A stretch of 33,249 nucleotides of DNA, taken from Anaerolineae bacterium UTCFX2 (lineage in GTDB: Bacteria; Chloroflexota; Anaerolineae; Anaerolineales; UBA4823). Every line of letters begins with the position of its first letter. Position 1 is the stretch's first letter. A program made the position numbers and the translations under genes. The stretch lies in the NCBI GenBank assembly GCA_002050125.1, contig MWTA01000079.1, positions 1-33,249 on the forward strand, in the 5' to 3' direction. The notes below the pieces were generated by a model. That model was not told where the DNA came from. It saw nothing but the letters and a program-made list of their open reading frames with translations, and ran no database searches. Positions 18,543 through 25,486 of this stretch are shown here, in pieces.

Positions 18543-19040
18543 CTACAGATGAGAAGCAGCCAGATCATTCCAGGCAGCCTTGATGCGGGCATAAGAATCC
18601 ACCAGGTTCTCTGGGAGCACGCGCGTGCCTGCCACAGCCGTCATGAAATTCGTATCGCCGCCCCAGCGTGGGACCACGTGCATGTGAATATGATCCACCA
18701 CCCCTGCGCCAGCCGCCTCGCCGATGTTGATCCCAACATTAAACCCTTGCGGCTGATAAGCTGCCGCGACCGCCTGAACTGCGCGGTCCACCAACTCGAT
18801 TATCTCTGAACGGATCTCGCTCGTCAACTCCGCTAGAAACGTTTTATGCAGATATGGCACGACCATCACGTGCCCGCTGGTATATGGAAACCGGTTGAGA
18901 ATGACAAAACCGAATTGCGCTCGATGAACGATGAGATTTTCGGCTCCATCCGTGCGCTCCAGCGCTTCACAAAAAATGCATCCGTTGACCTTTGCGCGCA
19001 AGATATATTCCATTCTCCAGGGAGACCACAAATATTCCAA
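18543..19040 (-). CDS. HIT-family nucleotide hydrolase/phosphorylase (Ap4A type)
   Basis: HIT proteins of this type split dinucleoside polyphosphates such as Ap4A. The 165-residue chain begins 'MEYLWSPWRMEYI', the usual opening of this subgroup. It has a zinc-type Cys21-x2-Cys24 pair and the triad motif His117-x-His119-x-His121-x2-Pro-Arg-Trp. I chose a TTG start at 19040 because AGGAG lies 7 bases upstream on the minus strand (plus 19048-19052) and the family N-terminus begins exactly there. A longer in-frame reading to 19277 would add about 79 residues without family character and cross the xseA promoter. Starting at the ATG nine codons downstream would lose the conserved LWSPWR segment. 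The gene leads the thiolase operon. Confidence 0.88.
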   Translation of the reverse strand: MEYLWSPWRMEYILRAKVNGCIFCEALERTDGAENLIVHRAQFGFVILNRFPYTSGHVMVVPYLHKTFLAELTSEIRSEIIELVDRAVQAVAAAYQPQGFNVGINIGEAAGAGVVDHIHMHVVPRWGGDTNFMTAVAGTRVLPENLVDSYARIKAAWNDLAASHL

Positions 19041-19047
19041 GGAGATA

Positions 19048-19052
19048 CTCCT
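19048..19052 (-). promoter_or_regulatory. Ribosome-binding site that fixes the HIT start
   Basis: CTCCT on the plus strand reads AGGAG on the minus strand, 7 bases before a TTG codon at 19040-19038. It is the only good ribosome-binding site near the conserved N-terminus and supports the non-ATG start. Confidence 0.65.
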
Positions 19053-19149
19053 GTCCACAGGCTTTTCGATTTCGCACAACCCGCCTGCGCGTTGCTGTCT
19101 AACCTCCCCAATCCATTCGCGGCGGGCGCACCAGAATTTATCGCCAATC

Positions 19150-19155
19150 ATTGTA
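19150..19155 (-). promoter_or_regulatory. Possible -10 box for the HIT-thiolase operon
   Basis: TACAAT on the minus strand (one mismatch to TATAAT) lies about 110 bases before the HIT start. The region 16-18 bases further upstream is a poor -35. It would place a promoter back to back with the xseA promoter. Weak evidence. Confidence 0.3.
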
Positions 19156-19181
19156 GCAAAAAAAATCGAAAAATGGAATAG

Positions 19182-19210
19182 TTGACATCCCAATCGAAGC
19201 AAGGTATCCT
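19182..19210 (+). promoter_or_regulatory. Sigma-70-type promoter for the exonuclease VII operon
   Basis: A perfect TTGACA (19182-19187) and TATCCT (19205-19210) are separated by 17 bases. Transcription would start near 19217, about 30 bases before the xseA ATG. The leader has no recognisable Shine-Dalgarno. An A-rich run lies just upstream of the -35 box, which could act as an UP element. Confidence 0.7.
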
Positions 19211-19246
19211 TTCCCAATTCGACTTCACGCGAACGACCGAATCCGA

Positions 19247-20476
19247 ATGACTCAATTCTCCCTGTTTCCCCAGCCAATGTGGTCCGTCAAAGAGCTGAAC
19301 AGCTATGTGCGCGACCTTTTCGAGAGCGACGAGCTGCTCCAGGACCTCTGGGTGGAGGGCGAAATTTCAAACCTCTCCCGCCCGTCCTCCGGGCACATGT
19401 ATTTCACCTTGAAGGATGAAAGCGCCGCGCTGCGCTGCGTGATGTGGCGCAACGATGTCTACCGGCTCAAATTCACCCCGCGCGATGGGATGCTGGTTCA
19501 GGCGCACGGCAGCCTGAGCGTGTACGAAGTTTCAGGGCAGTACCAGCTCTACGCCGCCGAATTGCGCCCAGCCGGCGAGGGCGCGCTGTACCAGGAATTC
19601 TTGCGCCTGAAAGAGCGCCTGGAAGCCGAGGGCTTGTTCGACCCGGCGCGCAAAAGACCGCTTCCGCCCTTTCCAGCCGTCATCGGCGTGGTCACCTCGC
19701 CGACCGGCGCCGCCCTCAGAGACATTTTGAACACGCTCAGCCGGCGCTATCCGCTCGCCGAAGTGGTCATCTCGCCCACGCCCGTCCAGGGGATCGAAGC
19801 GCCCCCCGCGATCGTCCAGGCGCTCGACAAACTGAACCGGATCGTCCACCCGGACGTAATTCTGCTCGCCCGCGGGGGCGGCTCGATCGAAGATCTGTGG
19901 GCGTTCAACGACGAGCTGGTCGCCCGCGCAATCGCGGCTTCGTCCGCGCCGGTGATCACTGGCGTGGGGCACGAAACCGATTTCACCATCGCCGACTTCA
20001 CCAGCGATTTGCGCGCCCCCACGCCTACCGCCGCGGCTGAGCTAGCCACGCCCAACCGCAGCGACCTGGTTGCGGAACTGGCGGACATCGAACGCCGCCT
20101 GGACGAGCTCATCCTCAGCCGGTTGTTTCAAAACCGCCAAGCGTTTGAGGCAGCGCAATCCCGGCTCGCCATGCGCTCTCCGGAACGAACGCTGCAAACC
20201 TACCGCCAGCGGCTCGACGAGTTGCTGCACCTGATGGACGTATCCGCCAGCCACATGCTCGAATTGAAACGGGCGAGTTTCACCAGTCTTGAAAAACGCA
20301 TTGCCGCGTTGAACCCGGATTCGGTCTTGAAGAGGGGGTATGCGTTGGTGCGCCGCAGTTCGGGCGGGCTGCTCGCCTCGGCTGCGCAGGTTTCATTCGG
20401 AGACGAGCTTTCCATCCAGATGCACGATGGCGAGTTTTCTGTCGTTGTCAGCGATGGAAAGGAAGGCGCGGCATGA
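19247..20476 (+). CDS. xseA: Exodeoxyribonuclease VII large subunit
   Basis: This is the catalytic subunit of exonuclease VII, which degrades single-stranded DNA from both ends into oligonucleotides during repair. In 409 residues it shows the N-terminal OB-fold ('WSVKELNSYVRDLFESDELLQDLWVEGEISN', 'GHMYFTLKD'), the catalytic-domain motif 'LARGGGSIEDLWAFNDE' near residue 206 and 'TGVGHETDFTIADF' soon after. A helical C-terminal region binds the small subunit, and 'NPDSVLKRGYALV' closes the domain. The length is slightly under that of E. coli XseA. The stop overlaps the next start by four bases (ATGA). A good promoter lies upstream; a clear ribosome-binding site does not. Confidence 0.96.
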   Translation: MTQFSLFPQPMWSVKELNSYVRDLFESDELLQDLWVEGEISNLSRPSSGHMYFTLKDESAALRCVMWRNDVYRLKFTPRDGMLVQAHGSLSVYEVSGQYQLYAAELRPAGEGALYQEFLRLKERLEAEGLFDPARKRPLPPFPAVIGVVTSPTGAALRDILNTLSRRYPLAEVVISPTPVQGIEAPPAIVQALDKLNRIVHPDVILLARGGGSIEDLWAFNDELVARAIAASSAPVITGVGHETDFTIADFTSDLRAPTPTAAAELATPNRSDLVAELADIERRLDELILSRLFQNRQAFEAAQSRLAMRSPERTLQTYRQRLDELLHLMDVSASHMLELKRASFTSLEKRIAALNPDSVLKRGYALVRRSSGGLLASAAQVSFGDELSIQMHDGEFSVVVSDGKEGAA

Positions 20477-20937
20477 CCGGCGCTGACCAGCCTGCTCCGC
20501 CCGCCGACGCGCGCGCCGAACTCACTCAGCGGCTGACTGAATGGGACGCGCGGATAATCGACGGGGCAAACCACGCGTCCGCCAAAGCCTTCAACCTCGG
20601 CTGCGTCGTCGGGCTGCTGCCCGCTGCGTTGATCGTCCTGCTCACTTTCCTGCTCACACGCTTTAGCTGGGTGGGCGCGCTGGTGATGGCGGCGCTGATG
20701 GTGATGGCGCTCATCTTGTTTGCCAACGTTGCGGCTGGGTCTGCCCATCGAAACACCATCAAGCGCATCGCCGCAGCAGAAATCGAGCCGGAACTCGAAC
20801 GCGCTTTGAGCGAATTGCGCCTCGACCGCAGCGACCTGATCGAGATCGCCCAGGCAGCCCTGCCGGAGGGTTCCCCGCTGCGGAGCTACCTCGACCTCGC
20901 AGAACCCGCCGGCGCAGCCACCGAAGGGAGTGATTGA
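20473..20937 (+). CDS. Small two-TM membrane protein of unknown function
   Basis: I do not recognise this 154-residue protein. It has a polar N-terminal 35 residues, then two adjacent hydrophobic helices ('VVGLLPAALIVLLTFLLT' and 'VGALVMAALMVMALILFANVAAG'). An acidic, helical cytoplasmic tail of about 75 residues follows ('EIEPELERALSELRLDRSDLIEIAQAALP'). It overlaps xseA by four bases and ends 48 bases before xseB, so it sits inside the exonuclease VII operon. Its base composition matches its neighbours. A link to exonuclease VII function is suggested only by position. Confidence 0.8.
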   Translation: MTGADQPAPPADARAELTQRLTEWDARIIDGANHASAKAFNLGCVVGLLPAALIVLLTFLLTRFSWVGALVMAALMVMALILFANVAAGSAHRNTIKRIAAAEIEPELERALSELRLDRSDLIEIAQAALPEGSPLRSYLDLAEPAGAATEGSD

Positions 20938-20985
20938 GCTAAAAAACGTCTTGGTCGCATTGACCGAAACCGTGCAGGAGCAAAA

Positions 20986-21234
20986 ATGACTGAAAACCGC
21001 ATCGAACAATTGACAACGGAACCTGAAAACCTGACCTTCGAACAGGCTTTTGCGCGCCTGGAAGAGATCGTTGAAAAAATGGAAACGGGTGAACAAACCC
21101 TGGAAAACGCCCTGGCTGATTTCGAAGAAGCCAGGCTGCTTGCCCGGCGCTGCGCGCGCCTGCTCGAACAAGCTGAGCTCAAAGTAAGGCAGCTATCTGG
21201 AGAAGACCTGATCGATCCAGAGCTTGAAATCTAA
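20986..21234 (+). CDS. xseB: Exodeoxyribonuclease VII small subunit
   Basis: The 82-residue helical partner of XseA, present in several copies per complex. 'LTFEQAFARLEEIVEKMETGE' followed by 'LENALADFEEARLLARRC' is the standard XseB signature. AGGAG at 20976-20980 precedes the ATG. It lies third in the operon behind the small membrane protein. Confidence 0.95.
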   Translation: MTENRIEQLTTEPENLTFEQAFARLEEIVEKMETGEQTLENALADFEEARLLARRCARLLEQAELKVRQLSGEDLIDPELEI

Positions 21235-21270
21235 ACCAAAAACAGCTCGAACGCTAAAAATCGAAAAGCG

Positions 21271-21720
21271 ATGATAAACCACAACCCCCTCACCAACCAG
21301 CCGCTCATCGCCGCGCTCCTGTCGGGTTTTCTCGCCCAATTGCTGAAATTCTTTTACAATTATTTCAAAAACAAAACCTGGAATTGGGCTTTATGGCTCA
21401 GAACCGGCGGGATGCCCAGCTCGCACTCCGCCATGGCGGCTGGCGTGGCGCACTCCCTGGGATTGAACCTCGGGTTCGGCTCCCCGCTGTTCGCGCTGGC
21501 GCTCGTCCTGGCGTCCGTCGTGATCTATGATGCGACCGGAATTCGCCGTCAGGCGGGAAAACACGCCGTGATCATCAACCGCATGATCACCGACCTCGCC
21601 TCCGGTCATCCCTTAAAACAAGAGCAGCTCTTTGAAGTGTTGGGTCACACGCCCCTGGAGGCGTTTGCGGGCGCGATCCTGGGGATTCTAACCGCCCAGG
21701 TCATGTTCCTGCTCTGGTAA
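21271..21720 (+). CDS. Divergent PAP2 family membrane protein (DUF212/YuiD type)
   Basis: A 149-residue membrane protein of the divergent PAP2 (acid phosphatase/vanadium haloperoxidase-related) family. It shows 'PLIAALLSGFLAQLLKFFYNY' as the first membrane segment and the family hallmark 'GGMPSSHSAM' near residue 47. 'VVIYDATGIRRQAGKHA' and 'GHTPLEAFAGAILGI' follow. The length is typical. PAP2 enzymes remove phosphate from lipid phosphates; activity of this divergent branch is not established. It starts 36 bases after xseB with only a weak ribosome-binding site, and may be the last gene of that transcript. Confidence 0.92.
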   Translation: MINHNPLTNQPLIAALLSGFLAQLLKFFYNYFKNKTWNWALWLRTGGMPSSHSAMAAGVAHSLGLNLGFGSPLFALALVLASVVIYDATGIRRQAGKHAVIINRMITDLASGHPLKQEQLFEVLGHTPLEAFAGAILGILTAQVMFLLW

Positions 21721-21742
21721 ATAAAACCCCCGCCGCAGGCTG

Positions 21743-21758
21743 CCGGCGTATGCGCCGG
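21743..21758. terminator. Short GC hairpin between convergent genes
   Basis: CCGGCG and CGCCGG form a 6-bp stem with a TATG loop between the stops of the divergent PAP2 gene (plus) and the SH3b gene (minus). No clean T-run follows on the plus strand; on the minus side a GGGGGTTTTATT stretch lies further out. A two-way terminator is possible. Confidence 0.4.
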
Positions 21759-21759
21759 T

Positions 21760-22740
21760 TCACTTCAAAACTGGCGCTTTTTCAACATTCTTAGCCTGGA
21801 CGTAGGCGGCGGCAACCCAGGCGCGCTGGTTTTCGGCGCCCGGAAAACGGATTGCCAGCCAGATTCCGTCGGCGGTCTTGCCGACGATCTCCGCCAGTTC
21901 CCCCTGCTGCAACTGCCCAATCACCGCAAAAGTCACATCCGGTCCCGCGCGCACGTTGACCGTTGCCTGGGCGGTCAAGAACGGCGCGCCGGGTGCGATT
22001 GTCGCTTGAAAAGTTGTGTCCGCCCCCACGACTGGGATTTTGTCAGCGTTCTGAGCAATCACATAATCGCGCGAAATCCAGCCCTGCACGTTCCCCGTGC
22101 CAGGAATCCGGATCAGAAACCAATATTGATCGCCGCTCGTTCCCAGGATTTCGGCAGTTTGTCCGTTTTCCAGAGTCCCGATCTTTTGATACTTCAAATC
22201 GGGACCGCTTCGGATGTTGATGTTTGCGATCGCTTTCGCCGTTGCGCCCGGGCTGGTTTCCGTCACATTTGCGCCAAACGTGAAATTATCCGGCACGATC
22301 GGCACGTTGGCGCTGTTGCTGATCTCCACCAGTTCGCCCGATACCCAGCCGCGCCCGCTGGAAAAGTACGGCAGTTCGATCACCCACCAGGTGCGTTCCT
22401 CGTTCGTCCCGACGACTTCCGCCTTCTGGTCGTCTTCCAGCCAGGCGAGACCGGGATATTCTTCGCCGGGTCCATCGTAAACCCGCAGGTTCGTCCGGGC
22501 GCGCAGCCAGACCGCCCCCGGGCGCAAAGTTCGGGTGGGTTCGCCGGTCGTTAAAGCGTCGTCGGGCAGGAGTGTAGCAGCGATCGTTGCCGTTTTCGCC
22601 GCCGACCGCCTGGATCGCAGTCCATCCGGACCGGCGCTGAGCTCGCGAAAGAGCACCAGCCCAAGCAAAACCAACCCCAGATAGACAAATATGACCGCGT
22701 AAATCTTCGTCGCGCCAGGTAACTGCTTCCAGTAGTTCAT
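21760..22740 (-). CDS. Membrane-anchored protein with three SH3b domains
   Basis: The 326-residue chain has one N-terminal membrane segment at about 13-33, then a low-complexity stretch. Three bacterial SH3 (SH3b) repeats follow at about 78-141, 167-229 and 256-316. Each begins with an N-[LIV]-R-x-G/Y-P pattern such as 'NINIRSGPDLKYQKIG' and ends with 'GWVSGELV', 'GWISRDYV' or 'AWVAAAYV'. SH3b domains usually bind peptidoglycan or cell-surface peptides, so this part should lie outside the membrane. The start overlaps the murJ stop by four bases (22737-22740), indicating coupled translation with the lipid II flippase. A cell-wall role is likely; the exact function is unknown. Confidence 0.88.
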   Translation of the reverse strand: MNYWKQLPGATKIYAVIFVYLGLVLLGLVLFRELSAGPDGLRSRRSAAKTATIAATLLPDDALTTGEPTRTLRPGAVWLRARTNLRVYDGPGEEYPGLAWLEDDQKAEVVGTNEERTWWVIELPYFSSGRGWVSGELVEISNSANVPIVPDNFTFGANVTETSPGATAKAIANINIRSGPDLKYQKIGTLENGQTAEILGTSGDQYWFLIRIPGTGNVQGWISRDYVIAQNADKIPVVGADTTFQATIAPGAPFLTAQATVNVRAGPDVTFAVIGQLQQGELAEIVGKTADGIWLAIRFPGAENQRAWVAAAYVQAKNVEKAPVLK

Positions 22741-24317
22741 CCGAACAGTCGTTTCCTGAGATAATTTGCCGCCAGCCGAAATTCGCTGATCCGCAAACCC
22801 AGCGCCGCGGCTGCAAATACGCCTCCGCCGACCAGAATTCCGCCCGCCGCGGCAACCCAGTTGGGCACTGAAGCGAACCCAGCCCGCCAGCCGAACAGCG
22901 CGGCAGCCATCACCGCGGCGGCGATGAGCGCGCGCGCCGCCCCCTCTATTATATATCCACCTTCGATGCCGTCCAGCCTGCGGCGCATCAAATAGAGCAG
23001 CGCCAGCGCCTCCAGCCCGGTGGCGGTCGAGTTTGCCAGCGCCAGACCGCCGTGCGGCATCCAGCCCACCTGCGCAAAGACCCAGGTGAACGTATAGCTA
23101 AAAATCACGTTCAAACTCATCGCTAAAATCCCAATAAAAACGGGCGTTTTGGTGTCGTGCAGCGCGTAAAACGCGCGTGAGAGAATTTCCACCAGCGCAT
23201 GCCCCACCAGTCCGATCCCAAACCAGAGCAGCGCCCAGGCAACCAGCTCGGTCGAACGCGCATCGAACTGTCCGCGCTGATAGAGCGTCGCGATGATGGG
23301 CTTCCTGAGCAAGACCAGTCCGATCGACGCCGGGATCGAAAACAGCAGCGCCCCGCGCAGGCTGGACGCCAGCGAATGGCGCATCTCGCCCAACCGCTTT
23401 TGCGCCGCCTGGGTGGAAAAGGTCGGCAGCGCCGCGATGGCGATGCTTTGCGCGATGGCTGCCTGCGGCATCAACATCAAGGTGAACGCCAGCACCACCC
23501 CGGTCACGCTGCCTTCCACAAATTGGGAAGCCAGCCGGGTGTTGATCCAGAAGTTCAACTGCACCACTGCCACGCCGAGCAGCCTCGGTCCCATCAACCG
23601 CAGCACTTCGCGCACGTCCGGCGACCCCAGCCCAAAGCCGGGCGAGTACCGTCCGCCTAGCCGGAAGAGAGCCGGCGTCTGCAATCCCAGGTGCAGCCCG
23701 GCTCCCAGCACCACGCCCCACGCCAGCCCATAGATCCCCAGGCGCGGCGCTAAAACCAGCACGCCGAAAATCATCCCCAGTTGATACATCGCCGGAGCCA
23801 GCGCCGGCAGCAGAAAGATCTGGTTGGAATTCAGGATCCCCATCACCAGCCCGCTGATCCCAAAGATGACCGCCGACGGCAGCATCAACCGCATCAAGTC
23901 AATCGTAAGCTGCTCTTTGTATGGGTCTGTGGCAAAACCAGGCGCCAGGATGTTCCGCACAATCCAGGGGGCAAACAGCGCCGCCAGCGCGCCGATGATG
24001 ATCGTGACTGCCAGCACCGAATTGCCAACGTGCGCGGCGAGCCGCCAAGCGCGTTCGCGCTCTTCCCTGTTCACCAACAATGCCGCAAATGCGGGGATAA
24101 ACGCGGACGACAGCGCTCCCCCGGCAACCAGGTTGAACAGGGTTTCCGCCACCCGGTTAGCCGCGTTGAACGCCTCCATCTCAGCCTGGGTTCCAAACGC
24201 GTTGGCAACCAGGATTTGACGCAATAATCCAACCGAATTGCTGATGATGAAGGCGAAAAAGACCGTGCCAGCCGCGCGGGCAATCAAGCGGTTGGCAGTT
24301 GGCGTGGTGTCGCTCAC
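22737..24317 (-). CDS. murJ: Lipid II flippase MurJ
   Basis: MurJ moves the peptidoglycan precursor lipid II across the cytoplasmic membrane. This 526-residue protein is hydrophobic throughout, with about 14 membrane segments. It carries family motifs 'NSVGLLRQILVANAFGTQAEMEAFNAANRVAETLFNL' and 'GGALSSAFIPAF' near the N-terminus. 'ALYQRGQFDARST' and 'FYALHDTKTPVFIG' in the second half are also typical. The start is a GTG at 24317, and a TATAAT lies 7 bases upstream of it, so the transcript may have almost no leader. The downstream SH3b gene is coupled by a four-base overlap. Confidence 0.95.
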   Translation of the reverse strand: MSDTTPTANRLIARAAGTVFFAFIISNSVGLLRQILVANAFGTQAEMEAFNAANRVAETLFNLVAGGALSSAFIPAFAALLVNREERERAWRLAAHVGNSVLAVTIIIGALAALFAPWIVRNILAPGFATDPYKEQLTIDLMRLMLPSAVIFGISGLVMGILNSNQIFLLPALAPAMYQLGMIFGVLVLAPRLGIYGLAWGVVLGAGLHLGLQTPALFRLGGRYSPGFGLGSPDVREVLRLMGPRLLGVAVVQLNFWINTRLASQFVEGSVTGVVLAFTLMLMPQAAIAQSIAIAALPTFSTQAAQKRLGEMRHSLASSLRGALLFSIPASIGLVLLRKPIIATLYQRGQFDARSTELVAWALLWFGIGLVGHALVEILSRAFYALHDTKTPVFIGILAMSLNVIFSYTFTWVFAQVGWMPHGGLALANSTATGLEALALLYLMRRRLDGIEGGYIIEGAARALIAAAVMAAALFGWRAGFASVPNWVAAAGGILVGGGVFAAAALGLRISEFRLAANYLRKRLFG

Positions 24318-24324
24318 TGTGCAG

Positions 24325-24330
24325 ATTATA
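24325..24330 (-). promoter_or_regulatory. -10 box directly in front of murJ
   Basis: A perfect TATAAT on the minus strand ends 7 bases before the murJ GTG, so the expected start of transcription falls on or next to the start codon. No good -35 is present at 16-18 bases. Confidence 0.45.
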
Positions 24331-24350
24331 AACGATTCCCCCGACGCGCC

Positions 24351-24379
24351 TTGACAGCCTGCGGTAGAAAATATATAGT
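24351..24379 (+). promoter_or_regulatory. Strong promoter for the alkylation-repair pair, likely leaderless
   Basis: A perfect TTGACA (24351-24356), a 17-base spacer and TATAGT (24374-24379, one mismatch). The -10 box ends 6 bases before the ATG at 24386, so the predicted transcription start coincides with the start codon. No Shine-Dalgarno could fit. Confidence 0.7.
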
Positions 24380-24385
24380 AGCAGC

Positions 24386-24751
24386 ATGACGCCTTTTTTC
24401 TCCTCTCCCCCGGATTTGATGGAGTTCAAACTCAAAGTGTGGGGGGTCGTCAAGCGCATCCCGCCTGGAAACGTCGCGACCTATGGACAGGTGGCTGCGC
24501 TGGTCCAGCTTCCGGCTGGGGTCGCCCCCCAGGATTACCGCGCCGTGGGGGCGCGCTGGGTTGGGCAGGCGATGGCTGGCAGCCCGCCCGGCGTGCCCTG
24601 GCAGCGGGTGATCAACTCGCAGGGCAAAATCAGCTTGAGCGGACCTTCCGCAGAAACCCAGCGCCAGCTCCTCGAAGAAGAGGGCGTGGTCTTCGATGGG
24701 CGCGGCCGGGTTGATCTTAAAAAATATCAGTGGCAGCCACACAGTTCCTGA
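24386..24751 (+). CDS. Alkyltransferase-like protein (ATL), DNA lesion recognition
   Basis: The 121-residue protein has the DNA-binding domain of O6-methylguanine methyltransferase but lacks the acceptor cysteine. Where MGMT has Pro-Cys-His-Arg-Val, this reads Pro71-Trp72-Gln73-Arg74-Val75-Ile76. Trp at this position defines ATL proteins, which bind O6-alkylguanine and hand it to nucleotide excision repair. 'VWGVVKRIPPGNVATYGQVAAL' is the usual helix-turn-helix approach segment and 'ARWVGQAM' the arginine-finger region. The ATG at 24386 matches the predicted transcript start. A second ATG at 24419, before the family domain, has no good ribosome-binding site. It is followed 25 bases later by tag. 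Confidence 0.88.
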   Translation: MTPFFSSPPDLMEFKLKVWGVVKRIPPGNVATYGQVAALVQLPAGVAPQDYRAVGARWVGQAMAGSPPGVPWQRVINSQGKISLSGPSAETQRQLLEEEGVVFDGRGRVDLKKYQWQPHSS

Positions 24752-24776
24752 ATAAACGGCTGGATTGGGTATAGAG

Positions 24777-25340
24777 ATGCTATCCAGATGCGAATGGGCG
24801 CAGTCGAGGGATCAGTTCTACATCGACTATCACGACACCGAGTGGGGTGTGCCGGTGCACGACGACCGCGCCCTGTTCGAGTTCCTGGTTTTGGAAGGGT
24901 TTCAAGCCGGCTTAAGCTGGAGGACCATCCTCGCCAAGCGCGAGAACTTCCGGGTTGCGTTCGCCAACTTCGAACCGGCGCGCGTCGCGGACTACGGGGA
25001 GGTGCAGGTCGCCGCGCTGCTCGCCAACCCGGGGATCGTGCGCAACCAGAGCAAGATTCGCGCCGCGATCACGAACGCCGCGGCTTTTCTGCGCGTCCAG
25101 CAGGAGTTTGGCAGTTTCGACGCGTACATCTGGCGCTTCGTGGACGGCAAACCCGTCCGCAACCGTTGGCGCGCCGCCTCGGAGGTCCCCGCCAGCACCG
25201 CCGCATCCGACGCGTTGAGCCGCGATCTGATCGGGCGCGGCTTCAAATATGCTGGCTCGACGATCTGCTACGCCCACATGCAGGCAACCGGGATGGTCAA
25301 CGACCACACCGTGGATTGTTTCCGCTACCTGGAAGTGTGA
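24777..25340 (+). CDS. tag: DNA-3-methyladenine glycosylase I
   Basis: Tag removes 3-methyladenine from alkylated DNA and starts base-excision repair. The 187-residue length matches the family. Zinc ligands are visible as Cys5 ('SRCEW'), His19 ('YHDTEWG'), His177 and Cys181 ('HTVDCFRY'), equivalent to those of E. coli Tag. 'FEFLVLEGFQAGLSWRTILAKRENF' is the signature of the helix-hairpin-helix family. ATG 24777 is preferred to a TTG four codons earlier because the family starts with the Cys-Glu-Trp segment. It follows the ATL gene by 25 bases and probably shares its promoter. A hairpin lies 28 bases after the stop. Confidence 0.95.
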   Translation: MLSRCEWAQSRDQFYIDYHDTEWGVPVHDDRALFEFLVLEGFQAGLSWRTILAKRENFRVAFANFEPARVADYGEVQVAALLANPGIVRNQSKIRAAITNAAAFLRVQQEFGSFDAYIWRFVDGKPVRNRWRAASEVPASTAASDALSRDLIGRGFKYAGSTICYAHMQATGMVNDHTVDCFRYLEV

Positions 25341-25367
25341 TCCGCCCCACTGATCAATTAAAACGTT

Positions 25368-25396
25368 GAGAGCCGGGTACGCCGCTCCCGGCTCTC
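25368..25396 (+). terminator. Perfect 10-bp hairpin after tag
   Basis: GAGAGCCGGG (25368-25377) and CCCGGCTCTC (25387-25396) form an uninterrupted GC-rich stem with a 9-base loop. It is well placed to end the atl-tag transcript. It lacks a following T-run on the plus strand and is instead followed by TCTAAGGAGGAG, so a leader RNA structure is an alternative. Confidence 0.55.
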
Positions 25397-25399
25397 TCT

Positions 25400-25406
25400 A
25401 AGGAGG
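25400..25406 (+). other. Orphan Shine-Dalgarno sequence
   Basis: AAGGAGG is a full match to the Shine-Dalgarno consensus, followed by a purine-rich stretch, yet no ATG, GTG or TTG occurs within the normal distance. It may be a relic of a lost gene or part of an RNA structure with the preceding hairpin. Confidence 0.4.
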
Positions 25407-25464
25407 AGAAGAAGAGAAATCGCCCTTCGACCTTATATTACCAAAGCCAGGTCAACTCTGCTTG

Positions 25465-25486
25465 ACGATTACCCTACGATTACCCT
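25465..25486 (+). repeat. 11-bp tandem direct repeat, operator-like
   Basis: ACGATTACCCT occurs twice head to tail, followed by ACG, right after a TTGACG (25462-25467) that overlaps the first copy. Repeats spaced 11 bases put both copies on the same face of the helix, the arrangement used by OmpR/PhoB-type response regulators. It lies about 170 bases before the kinase start. Confidence 0.5.

Noticed and set aside
17189..18583. Long plus-strand frame of 464 codons
   Set aside because: It runs antisense to the complete thiolase gene and shows low-complexity Arg/Pro-rich composition typical of a shadow frame.
19041..19246. tRNA or small RNA gene in the xseA-HIT gap
   Set aside because: I found no cloverleaf or TTCRANY-type T-loop; the gap is explained by the ribosome-binding site and divergent promoter elements.
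24386..24751. Active O6-methylguanine methyltransferase
   Set aside because: The acceptor cysteine is absent; Pro-Trp-Gln-Arg-Val is present instead, which marks an alkyltransferase-like protein.
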